Source: Streptococcus intermedius SK54 = ATCC 27335 | Lineage (GTDB): Bacteria > Bacillota > Bacilli > Lactobacillales > Streptococcaceae | Assembly: GCF_000413475.1 (NCBI RefSeq) | Contig: NZ_ATFK01000001.1 | Span: 248,001-312,000 of the forward strand | Reading direction: 5' to 3' | Length of the DNA stretch: 64,000 nt | Part shown: piece by piece, positions 48,763-56,483 of the stretch | Numbering within the stretch: position 1 is the stretch's first letter | Layout: every line of letters starts with the position of its first letter | The notes under the pieces: model-generated | What the model was told of the DNA's origin: nothing | Seen by the model: only the letters and a program-made list of their open reading frames with translations | Database searches by the model: none | Program-made: the position numbers and the translations under genes

Positions 48763-48776
48763 GGCTCTATTATACC
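48763..48776 (-). promoter_or_regulatory. Extended -10 promoter of the HD operon
   Basis: Minus strand TGGTATAAT followed by AGAGCC and the ATG. No ribosome site fits between. Confidence 0.65.
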
Positions 48777-48885
48777 ATAAACAGAAGAAGACCACACTGA
48801 AAAAATTAAGGGAAAGACGAGAAGAAATCTTTGACATTTTCTGGTAAAATAGAAAAGGAGAACTAGTAAATGAGGAGTTTGTAGT

Positions 48886-49272
48886 GTGAAGGTTAGAATC
48901 AGAAATCAGATTCAGTTCGATGAACAAGTAGAACAAATTGATCAAAGGTATGATGGAGAATGGATGCAAAAAGGGTCTTATTGCTATTTAGTCTTTAAAA
49001 ATGAAGAAAATGAACAAGTAGTGCTGAAATTTCATGATAAAGAACTGACTATGACACGATTTTCTACTCCTAAATCTTTGATGCGGTTTATCAAAGGAGG
49101 GAAAGCCTTGGTTGGTATTCCCACGTCAGTTGGCATGCAGCAATTCATCACGGAAACCAGTCATTATCAAGTTGATTTGAAAAAACAAGTACTTGAACTT
49201 CATTATCAATTGAGAATACGTGATAGTGAGCAGATTTTTGCAAGTTATCAAATGGAGATTTCCTGGAAATAG
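48886..49272 (+). CDS. DUF1934 family protein (YwiB-like)
   Basis: A 128-residue beta-barrel-like protein of unknown function. Pattern VRIRNQIQFDEQVEQIDQRYDGEWMQKG, ITETSHYQVDL and the C-terminal LELHYQLRI agree with DUF1934. GTG start with GAGGAG 8 bases upstream. It diverges from the HD gene, with 123 bp between the two starts. Confidence 0.85.
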   Translation: MKVRIRNQIQFDEQVEQIDQRYDGEWMQKGSYCYLVFKNEENEQVVLKFHDKELTMTRFSTPKSLMRFIKGGKALVGIPTSVGMQQFITETSHYQVDLKKQVLELHYQLRIRDSEQIFASYQMEISWK

Positions 49273-49459
49273 GATAGAGAAAAATGATTCCCAGTTTAGC
49301 AATAGTTGCTATGTTGGTTGTCAGTAGATGTATTTGATTTTTCGTAATCAGAGACAGTATGTCTTTAGATTCAATTTTGCCAAACTTCATAGTGATTATT
49401 TTATTTATTTCAGCTGGGTATCTGTTGAGTAAAAATAGGCAGTTACTGAACTTTTTTGC

Positions 49460-49620
49460 TTGAAAAAATCAAAAAATTTGATATAATAAAGACACTCAAG
49501 GGAGTAGCTAGCGGGATATCCGTTACAAGGTCGTCAATACGAAAGCAATTTCCGGCCTTGTATGAAACAGCGAGACTTGTTACAGTAAACAGGTCTCTTT
49601 TTGTTTGTCAAAAAGAGATT
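49460..49620 (+). promoter_or_regulatory. yybP-ykoY manganese riboswitch with its promoter
   Basis: The 363-base gap before the ATPase holds TTGAAA/TATAAT (49460-49487) and then the leader from about 49497: GGGAGTAGC, ACAAGGTCGTCAATACG, CCGGCCTTGT and AGCGAGACTTGTT. These are the conserved parts of the Mn2+ (yybP-ykoY) riboswitch. A terminator follows at 49572-49602. The rest of the gap (49273-49459) shows nothing I can assign. Confidence 0.88.
49572..49602 (+). terminator. Riboswitch-controlled terminator
   Basis: GAGACTTGTT / AACAGGTCTC stem followed by TTTTTG. Its 5' arm belongs to the riboswitch core, so Mn2+ binding should prevent it. Confidence 0.8.
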
Positions 49621-49635
49621 AAAGGAGGAACTATT

Positions 49636-52329
49636 TTGTCGAAAGAACAAAAGCGCCAAGCGTTTTATACGCAAAGTTCGGAAGAAGTTTTAAAGAATTT
49701 GGAAACTTCTGAGCAGGGTTTAACAAGCAATGAAGCTGCTAAGCGTTTAGATGAGTACGGTCGCAATGAACTAGATGAAGGAGAGAAAAAATCCCTTCTG
49801 ATGAAATTCGTTGAGCAATTCAAGGATTTGATGATTCTCATATTGCTGATTGCTGCTATTCTTTCAGTTGTGACTTCAGGTGGTGAAGATATTGCAGATG
49901 CGATTATTATCCTAGCTGTGGTCATTATTAATGCCATTTTTGGAGTTTATCAAGAAGGCAAGGCAGAAGAAGCAATTGAAGCACTAAAATCTATGTCTAG
50001 CCCAGCTGCGCGCGTGCTGCGTGACGGGCATGTGACAGAAGTAGATTCTAAGGAATTAGTTCCAGGAGACATCGTTATACTGGAAGCTGGTGATGTGGTA
50101 CCTGCTGATATGCGTCTTTTGGAAGCGAACACGTTGAAAATCGAAGAAGCAGCTCTGACTGGTGAATCTGTTCCTGTTGAAAAACATCTGACTGTTGATG
50201 TAGCTGCGGATGCAGGACTGGGTGACCGCATCAATATGGCTTTCCAAAATTCAAATGTTACGTACGGACGGGGAATGGGTGTAGTTGTCAATACAGGTAT
50301 GTATACGGAAGTTGGTCATATTGCTGGTATGCTTCAGAACGCTGATGAAACAGATACTCCACTCAAGCAAAATCTAAATGGTCTGTCAAAAGTGCTCACC
50401 TATGCGATTTTAATTATTGCAGCTATCACTTTTGTGGTTGGTGTATTCGTTCAAGGAAAAGATCCACTGGGAGAATTGATGACATCAGTTGCACTTGCCG
50501 TTGCAGCAATTCCAGAGGGGCTTCCTGCTATTGTAACCATTGTCTTGGCACTTGGTACCCAAGTTTTGGCGAAGAGAAATTCCATTGTCAGAAAGCTTCC
50601 TGCAGTTGAGACGCTTGGCTCTACTGAAATTATTGCTTCTGATAAGACTGGTACATTAACTATGAACAAAATGACAGTTGAGAAAGTCTTTTATGATGGT
50701 AGCTTGCACGAAGCAAAACAAGCTATTGACCTCGGACTCGACTTGCCATTGCTACGCTCGGTTGTACTTGCTAATGATACTAAAATCGATCAAGATGAAA
50801 AACTCATTGGAGATCCAACGGAAACAGCCTTTATTCAGTATGCTTTAGATAAAGGGTATGATGTCAAGGCGTTTTTGCAACAGTATCCTCGTGTAGCAGA
50901 GTTGCCGTTTGATTCTGAACGTAAGCTCATGTCAACTATTCATCCTTTGCCAGACGGTAGATTTTTGGTTGCTGTAAAAGGTGCGCCGGATCAACTCTTA
51001 AAACGTTGTGTGTCTCGTGACAAGGCAGGAACTATTGCGCAGATTGATGAGGCAACGATTCAGCTGATTAAAGATAATAACTCAGGTATGGCTCATCAAG
51101 CCTTGCGCGTGTTGGCTGGTGCCTACAAAATTATTGATAAAATCCCAGAAAACTTAACGTCTGAAAATCTTGAAAATGATTTAATTTTCACAGGTATGAT
51201 TGGCATGATTGACCCTGAACGTCCAGAAGCTGCAGAAGCTGTACGGGTTGCGAAAGAAGCAGGCATTCGTCCGATTATGATTACAGGTGATCACCAAGAT
51301 ACAGCGGAAGCTATTGCCAAACGTCTAGGAATTATCAATGATGATAGTAAAGACCATGTCATGACTGGTGTCGAGCTTAACGAATTGTCAGACGAAGAGT
51401 TTGAAAAAGTTGTTGGCCAATACTCTGTCTATGCACGGGTATCTCCTGAACATAAGGTGAGGATTGTCAAAGCTTGGCAACATCAAGGTAAAGTTGTTGC
51501 TATGACCGGTGATGGTGTCAATGATGCCCCAGCCCTGAAGACAGCCGACATCGGTATTGGAATGGGAATCACTGGGACCGAAGTTTCGAAAGGTGCTTCT
51601 GACATGATTCTGGCTGATGATAACTTTGCAACGATTATCGTGGCTGTTGAAGAAGGACGTAAAGTCTTCTCTAATATTCAAAAGACGATTCAATATTTGC
51701 TTTCGGCCAATACGGCAGAAGTTTTGACTATTTTCCTAGCAACTCTTTTTGGTTGGGATGTGCTGCAGCCGGTTCACCTACTTTGGATTAATTTAGTGAC
51801 AGATACTTTTCCAGCTATTGCTCTGGGAGTTGAACCTGCTGAGCCAGGTGTGATGACGCATAAACCGCGTGGTCGTAAGTCTAGCTTCTTCTCAGGTGGT
51901 GTTATGAGCTCGATTATTTATCAAGGATTCTTGCAAGGTGCTTTGGTACTTGGTGTTTATGCCTATGCCTTGATGAATCCTGTTCATGTTGGGGATATGA
52001 GAGCTATTCATGCAGATGCCCTAACCATGTCTTTTGCAACACTTGGATTAATTCAACTGTTCCACGCTTTTAATGTGAAATCTGTTTATCAATCACTTCT
52101 GACAGTCGGACCATTCAAGTCTAAAACTTTTAATTGGTCTATCTTGGTCTCCTTTATCTTGTTGGCTTCTACTATTTTGATTGAGCCACTAGAAGGAATT
52201 TTTCATGTGACAAAATTGGATCTTTCACAATGGGCAGCAGTCCTTATTGGCAGTTTTTCAATGATTATCATTGTAGAAATTGTCAAATTTATCCAACGCA
52301 AACTTGGCTTTGATAAGAATGCTATTTAA
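49636..52329 (+). CDS. mgtA: P-type cation ATPase, Mn2+/Ca2+ export (PacL/MgtA type)
   Basis: An 897-residue P2-type ATPase. Phosphorylated Asp336 in SDKTGTLT, TGES loop, GDGVNDAPAL hinge, PEGLPA in the fourth membrane helix, ten helices. I start at TTG 49636 with AGGAGG 7 bases before; the longer frame runs back through the riboswitch and cannot be protein. In pneumococcus the homologue behind the same riboswitch lowers toxic manganese; the riboswitch supports Mn2+ over Mg2+ in spite of the historical name. Confidence 0.93.
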   Translation: MSKEQKRQAFYTQSSEEVLKNLETSEQGLTSNEAAKRLDEYGRNELDEGEKKSLLMKFVEQFKDLMILILLIAAILSVVTSGGEDIADAIIILAVVIINAIFGVYQEGKAEEAIEALKSMSSPAARVLRDGHVTEVDSKELVPGDIVILEAGDVVPADMRLLEANTLKIEEAALTGESVPVEKHLTVDVAADAGLGDRINMAFQNSNVTYGRGMGVVVNTGMYTEVGHIAGMLQNADETDTPLKQNLNGLSKVLTYAILIIAAITFVVGVFVQGKDPLGELMTSVALAVAAIPEGLPAIVTIVLALGTQVLAKRNSIVRKLPAVETLGSTEIIASDKTGTLTMNKMTVEKVFYDGSLHEAKQAIDLGLDLPLLRSVVLANDTKIDQDEKLIGDPTETAFIQYALDKGYDVKAFLQQYPRVAELPFDSERKLMSTIHPLPDGRFLVAVKGAPDQLLKRCVSRDKAGTIAQIDEATIQLIKDNNSGMAHQALRVLAGAYKIIDKIPENLTSENLENDLIFTGMIGMIDPERPEAAEAVRVAKEAGIRPIMITGDHQDTAEAIAKRLGIINDDSKDHVMTGVELNELSDEEFEKVVGQYSVYARVSPEHKVRIVKAWQHQGKVVAMTGDGVNDAPALKTADIGIGMGITGTEVSKGASDMILADDNFATIIVAVEEGRKVFSNIQKTIQYLLSANTAEVLTIFLATLFGWDVLQPVHLLWINLVTDTFPAIALGVEPAEPGVMTHKPRGRKSSFFSGGVMSSIIYQGFLQGALVLGVYAYALMNPVHVGDMRAIHADALTMSFATLGLIQLFHAFNVKSVYQSLLTVGPFKSKTFNWSILVSFILLASTILIEPLEGIFHVTKLDLSQWAAVLIGSFSMIIIVEIVKFIQRKLGFDKNAI

Positions 52330-52334
52330 GAAAG

Positions 52335-52361
52335 AAAAAGTCATCTTTGGATGACTTTTTC
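52335..52361 (+). terminator. Terminator after the P-type ATPase
   Basis: Perfect stem AAAAAGTCATC / GATGACTTTTT with a 4-nt loop. Confidence 0.9.
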
Positions 52362-52387
52362 TAATAATCTAATTGAAAAGGAAAGAT

Positions 52388-52660
52388 ATGGAAAAAATAC
52401 TAAAAGAAAAATTAGCACAGGATATGCCGATTTATCAACAAGAAGAAATCCTTTGGATGTTAGATCATGTTGGTCACTCGAATTTAGGAGATGACGGCTT
52501 TTGGAGACGGTGGAAATGACCTAGAAAAGCTAGCTTATGTAGAGCAGGCTATGCGATGAAAAACGAATCTGAAATAGTAAAGAGAGTAGCCAAGTATCAG
52601 ACACCGAGCAATCAAGAATTAGGTGTTTTAGAAATTATTGAACAAGAACTAGTAAAATAG
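52388..52660 (+). pseudogene. Decayed small gene (DUF2785-like start)
   Basis: ATG 52388 behind AAGGAAAG opens a 43-residue frame (start MEKILKEKLAQDMPIYQQEE) that stops at 52519. Its continuation GDGGNDLEKLAYVEQAMR lies in another frame, and a third frame (52557-52660) ends IIEQELVK. The start and LWMLDHVGHSN remind me of DUF2785 proteins, weakly. The pieces look like one gene broken by small indels. Confidence 0.5.
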
Positions 52661-52868
52661 TTCACTACTATATAAATCATTTTTCTGTATCTGTCTACTT
52701 AATATTCCTCTTCAGATGGCAATCTATCTAACAATCATGTAACAAAAAATGAAATTTCTTGATTACAACTTAGAAATTTTATACAATAACTATTATTGGA
52801 TTCTGTCAGAAGTTAGAAAAAAATACTGACTTATGATATAATAAAATGATGCATGAAAAGAGGTAACT

Positions 52869-53964
52869 ATGGATATTTCAGAAATTCGTCAAAAAATTGA
52901 CGCAAATCGTGAAAAATTAGCTTCTTTCAGGGGGTCTCTTTGACTTAGAAAGTCTGGAAGAAGAAATCGCCATCTTAGAAAACAAGATGACAGAACCTGA
53001 CTTTTGGGATGACAACATTGCAGCGCAAAAAACATCTCAAGAATTAAACGAACTCAAACAAACCTATAGTAATTTTCACCAAATGACTGATTTATTTGAT
53101 GAATTGGAAATTTTACTGGATTTCTTGGCTGAAGACGCATCTGTGCAAGAGGAATTAGAAGAAAAGCTGGATGAGCTGGATAAGATGATGGGAAGTTATG
53201 AGATGACCTTGCTGTTATCAGAACCCTATGATCATAACAATGCTATCCTTGAGATTCATCCAGGATCTGGAGGTACAGAGGCGCAAGACTGGGGCGATAT
53301 GTTGCTTCGGATGTATAATCGGTTTGGTAATGCCCATGGCTTTAAAGTCGAAGTGTTAGATTATCAAGCAGGAGATGAAGCGGGGATTAAGTCGGTGACC
53401 CTTTCATTTGAAGGACCACATGCTTATGGTCTGCTCAAGTCAGAAATGGGAGTTCACCGTTTGGTGCGGATTTCGCCATTTGATTCCGCTAAACGCCGTC
53501 ATACTTCCTTTACCTCAGTAGAGGTTATGCCAGAGTTGGATGATACCATTGAGGTGGAAATTCGCGATGACGATATTAAGATGGATACTTTCCGTTCGGG
53601 AGGAGCCGGTGGTCAGAACGTCAACAAGGTTTCTACTGGTGTTCGTTTGACACATATACCAACGGGAATTGTAACTCAATCCACTGTTGATCGTACCCAG
53701 TATGGAAATCGTGATCGGGCCATGAAATTACTGCAAGCAAAACTCTACCAAATGGAGCAAGAGAAGAAAGCAGCCGAGGTAAACTCGCTCAAAGGAGATA
53801 AAAAAGAAATCTCTTGGGGGAGTCAAATCCGTTCTTATGTTTTTACACCATACACTATGGTTAAAGATCATCGAACTGGTTACGAAGTAGCTCAAGTTGA
53901 TAAAGTCATGGATGGTGATTTAGATGGCTTTATAGATGCTTACTTGAAATGGCGATTAAATTAA
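52869..53964 (+). CDS. prfB: Peptide chain release factor 2, programmed +1 frameshift
   Basis: RF2 of 364 residues that ends translation at UGA and UAA. The first 24 codons (52869-52940) end at CTT followed by in-frame TGA (52941-52943); the SD-like AGGGGG lies just before. Slipping one base continues at GAC (52942) to the stop at 53964. This is the classical autoregulation: low RF2 favours the shift. Later motifs: the UGA-specific tripeptide SPF in [12 protein letters not shown] and the catalytic GGQ in [10 protein letters not shown]. Confidence 0.97.
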
Positions 53965-54065
53965 ACATGAATTTAAGAGAGTGGAGCAGAGATTGTAATT
54001 GTATATAATTAAGGTTATCAATCCCACTCTTTCAACTATCTGATGAAAGGAACTCTTAACAATAA

Positions 54066-54758
54066 ATGTCAATTATTGAAATGAGAGATGTTGTCAAAAA
54101 GTATGACAACGGGACAACAGCCCTGCGTGGTGTGTCTATTGAAGTAAATCCAGGAGAATTCACTTATATTGTAGGACCTTCTGGAGCTGGTAAATCAACG
54201 TTTATTCGTTTATTATATCGAGAAGTAAAACTTGATAAGGGTAGCTTACAAGTTGCTGGATTTAATCTGGCTAAGATAAAAAAACGCGATATTCCAATGT
54301 TACGTCGAAGTGTTGGTGTCGTTTTCCAGGATTATAAATTGTTACCTAAAAAGACGGTGTATGAAAATATCGCCTATGCTATGGAAGTTATTGGTGAACG
54401 CCGCCGGAATATTAAAAAACGTGTTATGGAAGTACTGGACTTGGTTGGCTTGAAGCATAAAGTTCGTTCTTTTCCAAATGAACTATCAGGTGGTGAACAA
54501 CAGCGGATTGCAATTGCACGTGCTATTGTAAATAATCCAAAAGTTTTAATCGCAGATGAACCAACAGGAAATTTGGATCCAGATAATTCGTGGGAAATCA
54601 TGAATTTACTAGAAAGAATCAATCTGCAAGGAACAACTGTTTTAATGGCCACTCATAATAGCCAAATTGTAAATACTTTGCGTCACCGCGTTATTGCCAT
54701 CGAAAATGGTCGTGTGGTGCGTGATGAAGCAAAAGGAGAATACGGATACGATGAATAG
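54066..54758 (+). CDS. ftsE: Cell-division ABC ATPase FtsE
   Basis: A 230-residue ATPase: Walker A GPSGAGKST, Q-loop, signature LSGGEQQRIAIARA, Walker B VLIADEPTGNLD. FtsE with FtsX controls the peptidoglycan hydrolase PcsB at the septum. The ribosome site (AAAGGA) is 15 bases from ATG 54066; an internal ATG five codons later is an alternative. An inverted repeat (AGAGAGTGG...CCCACTCTTT, about 53974-54030) precedes the gene. Confidence 0.95.
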   Translation: MSIIEMRDVVKKYDNGTTALRGVSIEVNPGEFTYIVGPSGAGKSTFIRLLYREVKLDKGSLQVAGFNLAKIKKRDIPMLRRSVGVVFQDYKLLPKKTVYENIAYAMEVIGERRRNIKKRVMEVLDLVGLKHKVRSFPNELSGGEQQRIAIARAIVNNPKVLIADEPTGNLDPDNSWEIMNLLERINLQGTTVLMATHNSQIVNTLRHRVIAIENGRVVRDEAKGEYGYDE

Positions 54759-55677
54759 TAGATTTTTAAGTCACCTACTAGAATCGCTTAAGAGTTTAAA
54801 GCGAAATGGTTGGATGACAGTTGCTGCAGTCAGCTCCGTGATGATTACACTGGGCTTAGTCGCAATCTTTGTGTCAGTCATTTTAAATACAGCGAAGTTA
54901 GCAACAGATATTGAAAACAATGTACGGGTTATGGTCTATATGCGACCAGATACAGCGGACAATAAAAAGACCATTACAAAAGAAGGTCAAAAAGTCAAGA
55001 ATGAGGATTATCATAAAGTTTATAACGCCCTCAATAAGATGTCTCATGTGAAATCAGTGAAGTTTTCTAGTAAAGAAGAACAATTAAAGAAATTAACAGA
55101 AGTCATGGGGAAAGATTGGAAACTCTTTGAAGGAGATGCTAATCCTTTGCATGATGCCTATATCGTGGATACAACAGAACCGAAGTATGTCAATTCTGTT
55201 GCAAATAATGCGAAGAAAATTGAAGGTGTTTCTGAAGTTGAAGATGGCGGTGCCAATACAAAACGTATCTTTGCTCTGGCTGAGTTTATCCGTACATGGG
55301 GAACTGTTGGGGTGCTTCTTTTAGTCTTTATAGCTGTTTTCTTGATTTCGAATACCATCCGTATTACAATTATTTCGCGTAGCCGTGAAATTCAAATCAT
55401 GCGTCTAGTCGGCGCTAAAAACAGTTATATTCGAGGTCCCTTCTTGTTAGAAGGAGCCTGGATTGGATTGTTCGGAGCGGTTATTCCGGCTGGGTTAGTC
55501 TATTTTGTTTATGAAGTAGCTTATAAATCGTTCAATCCATCACTTGCTAGTCAGAATCTTTCAATGATTATGCCGCAAACCTTTGTTCCACTGATGATTA
55601 CCTTCCTCTTTGTCGTAGGAATTATTATTGGGTCATTCGGTTCAGTTCTTTCCATGAGACGATTCTTGAGGATTTAG
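54751..55677 (+). CDS. ftsX: Cell-division membrane protein FtsX
   Basis: A 308-residue protein with four membrane segments (about 22-45, 175-200, 225-250, 275-300), an extracellular loop between the first two, and the FtsX-type core SNTIRITIISRSREIQIMRLVGA. It overlaps ftsE by 8 bases; I start at ATG 54751 with AAAGGAG before it, not at 54694 inside ftsE. Confidence 0.95.
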   Translation: MNSRFLSHLLESLKSLKRNGWMTVAAVSSVMITLGLVAIFVSVILNTAKLATDIENNVRVMVYMRPDTADNKKTITKEGQKVKNEDYHKVYNALNKMSHVKSVKFSSKEEQLKKLTEVMGKDWKLFEGDANPLHDAYIVDTTEPKYVNSVANNAKKIEGVSEVEDGGANTKRIFALAEFIRTWGTVGVLLLVFIAVFLISNTIRITIISRSREIQIMRLVGAKNSYIRGPFLLEGAWIGLFGAVIPAGLVYFVYEVAYKSFNPSLASQNLSMIMPQTFVPLMITFLFVVGIIIGSFGSVLSMRRFLRI

Positions 55678-55688
55678 TAGAAAAATAT

Positions 55689-55713
55689 AAAAAAGCCTGT
55701 TTAGGCTTTTTTT
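55689..55713. terminator. Bidirectional terminator between ftsX and the MBL gene
   Basis: Perfect AAAAAAGCCT / AGGCTTTTTT with a 4-nt loop between convergent genes. Confidence 0.9.
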
Positions 55714-56347
55714 AATGTAAAAATGGATTAAACATTTTTTCGTGGACAATGGTGGTTTGAGAACCATGCCCGGGATAGACATCATAATCAGGTAAGGTTA
55801 GTAATTCTTTTTTGATACTCGAAATAAGTTGATCTGAGTTTCCGGTATATAAATCTGTTCGACCAATTGTCTCACAGAACAAGGCGTCACCTGTTAATAC
55901 AAAATGTTCCTTAGGAAAGATGATTGAAACGCCACCAATTGAATGCCCTGGTATTGGTACGACGTAAAAATAAAAATCATCTATATTGTAAGGAATATGA
56001 TAGTCATAAAAAGCATTGGCGGGTTGGAGAACAACATCATCAATATTCTGATGGCGATCTAGTCCGGATAAATTATACTCTGGAGTATAAAGCCAGGCTG
56101 CTTCGCTTTCAGCCACGTAGACAGGAGGCTCGCGAAAGTCTTGACGAACTAAATCAACGCTCATAATATGATCGTAATGAGTATGAGTCAGCAAAATAGC
56201 TGTAATTGGCTTATTGATTTCTTGAATTTTTGCTGCAATTTTCTCCCAGTCGCTACCCGGATCAACTACGATAAGATGATGCTCGTTTTCTAAATAATAA
56301 GTATTTTCGTATGCTTGAGAATTTAAAGTTTTATGAATTGTTATCAT
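55712..56347 (-). CDS. Metallo-beta-lactamase-fold hydrolase, GloB-like
   Basis: A 211-residue MBL-fold protein with the metal motif THTHYDHI, later His in PGHSIGGVSI, Asp in LTGDALFCETIGRTDL and His in PGHGSQTT. This fits hydroxyacylglutathione-hydrolase-like enzymes that lack the C-terminal substrate domain; the real thioester substrate is unknown. I start at ATG 56347 with GGAAGGGAG upstream; the open frame goes further but has no start signal. Confidence 0.9.
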   Translation of the reverse strand: MITIHKTLNSQAYENTYYLENEHHLIVVDPGSDWEKIAAKIQEINKPITAILLTHTHYDHIMSVDLVRQDFREPPVYVAESEAAWLYTPEYNLSGLDRHQNIDDVVLQPANAFYDYHIPYNIDDFYFYVVPIPGHSIGGVSIIFPKEHFVLTGDALFCETIGRTDLYTGNSDQLISSIKKELLTLPDYDVYPGHGSQTTIVHEKMFNPFLH

Positions 56348-56464
56348 GAGAGCTCCCTTCCTTTCATAGTTTAACAAAAAATGTGAGAAATGACACAAAA
56401 GAAATATTGCTTTATTCGTCAAAAGAAAATAAGACATAAAACGTGATACGAAATAGTTGGATTT

Positions 56465-56474
56465 ATGGTATAAT
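56465..56474 (+). promoter_or_regulatory. Extended -10 promoter of dinG
   Basis: TGGTATAAT nine bases ahead of the ATG; the same ATGGTATAAT string is used on the minus strand before the HD gene. Confidence 0.6.
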
Positions 56475-56483
56475 TTTTCTAGT

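Noticed and set aside
49456..49635. N-terminal extension of the P-type ATPase
   Set aside because: These codons coincide with the promoter, the Mn2+ riboswitch and its terminator; the TTG with ribosome site is the real start.
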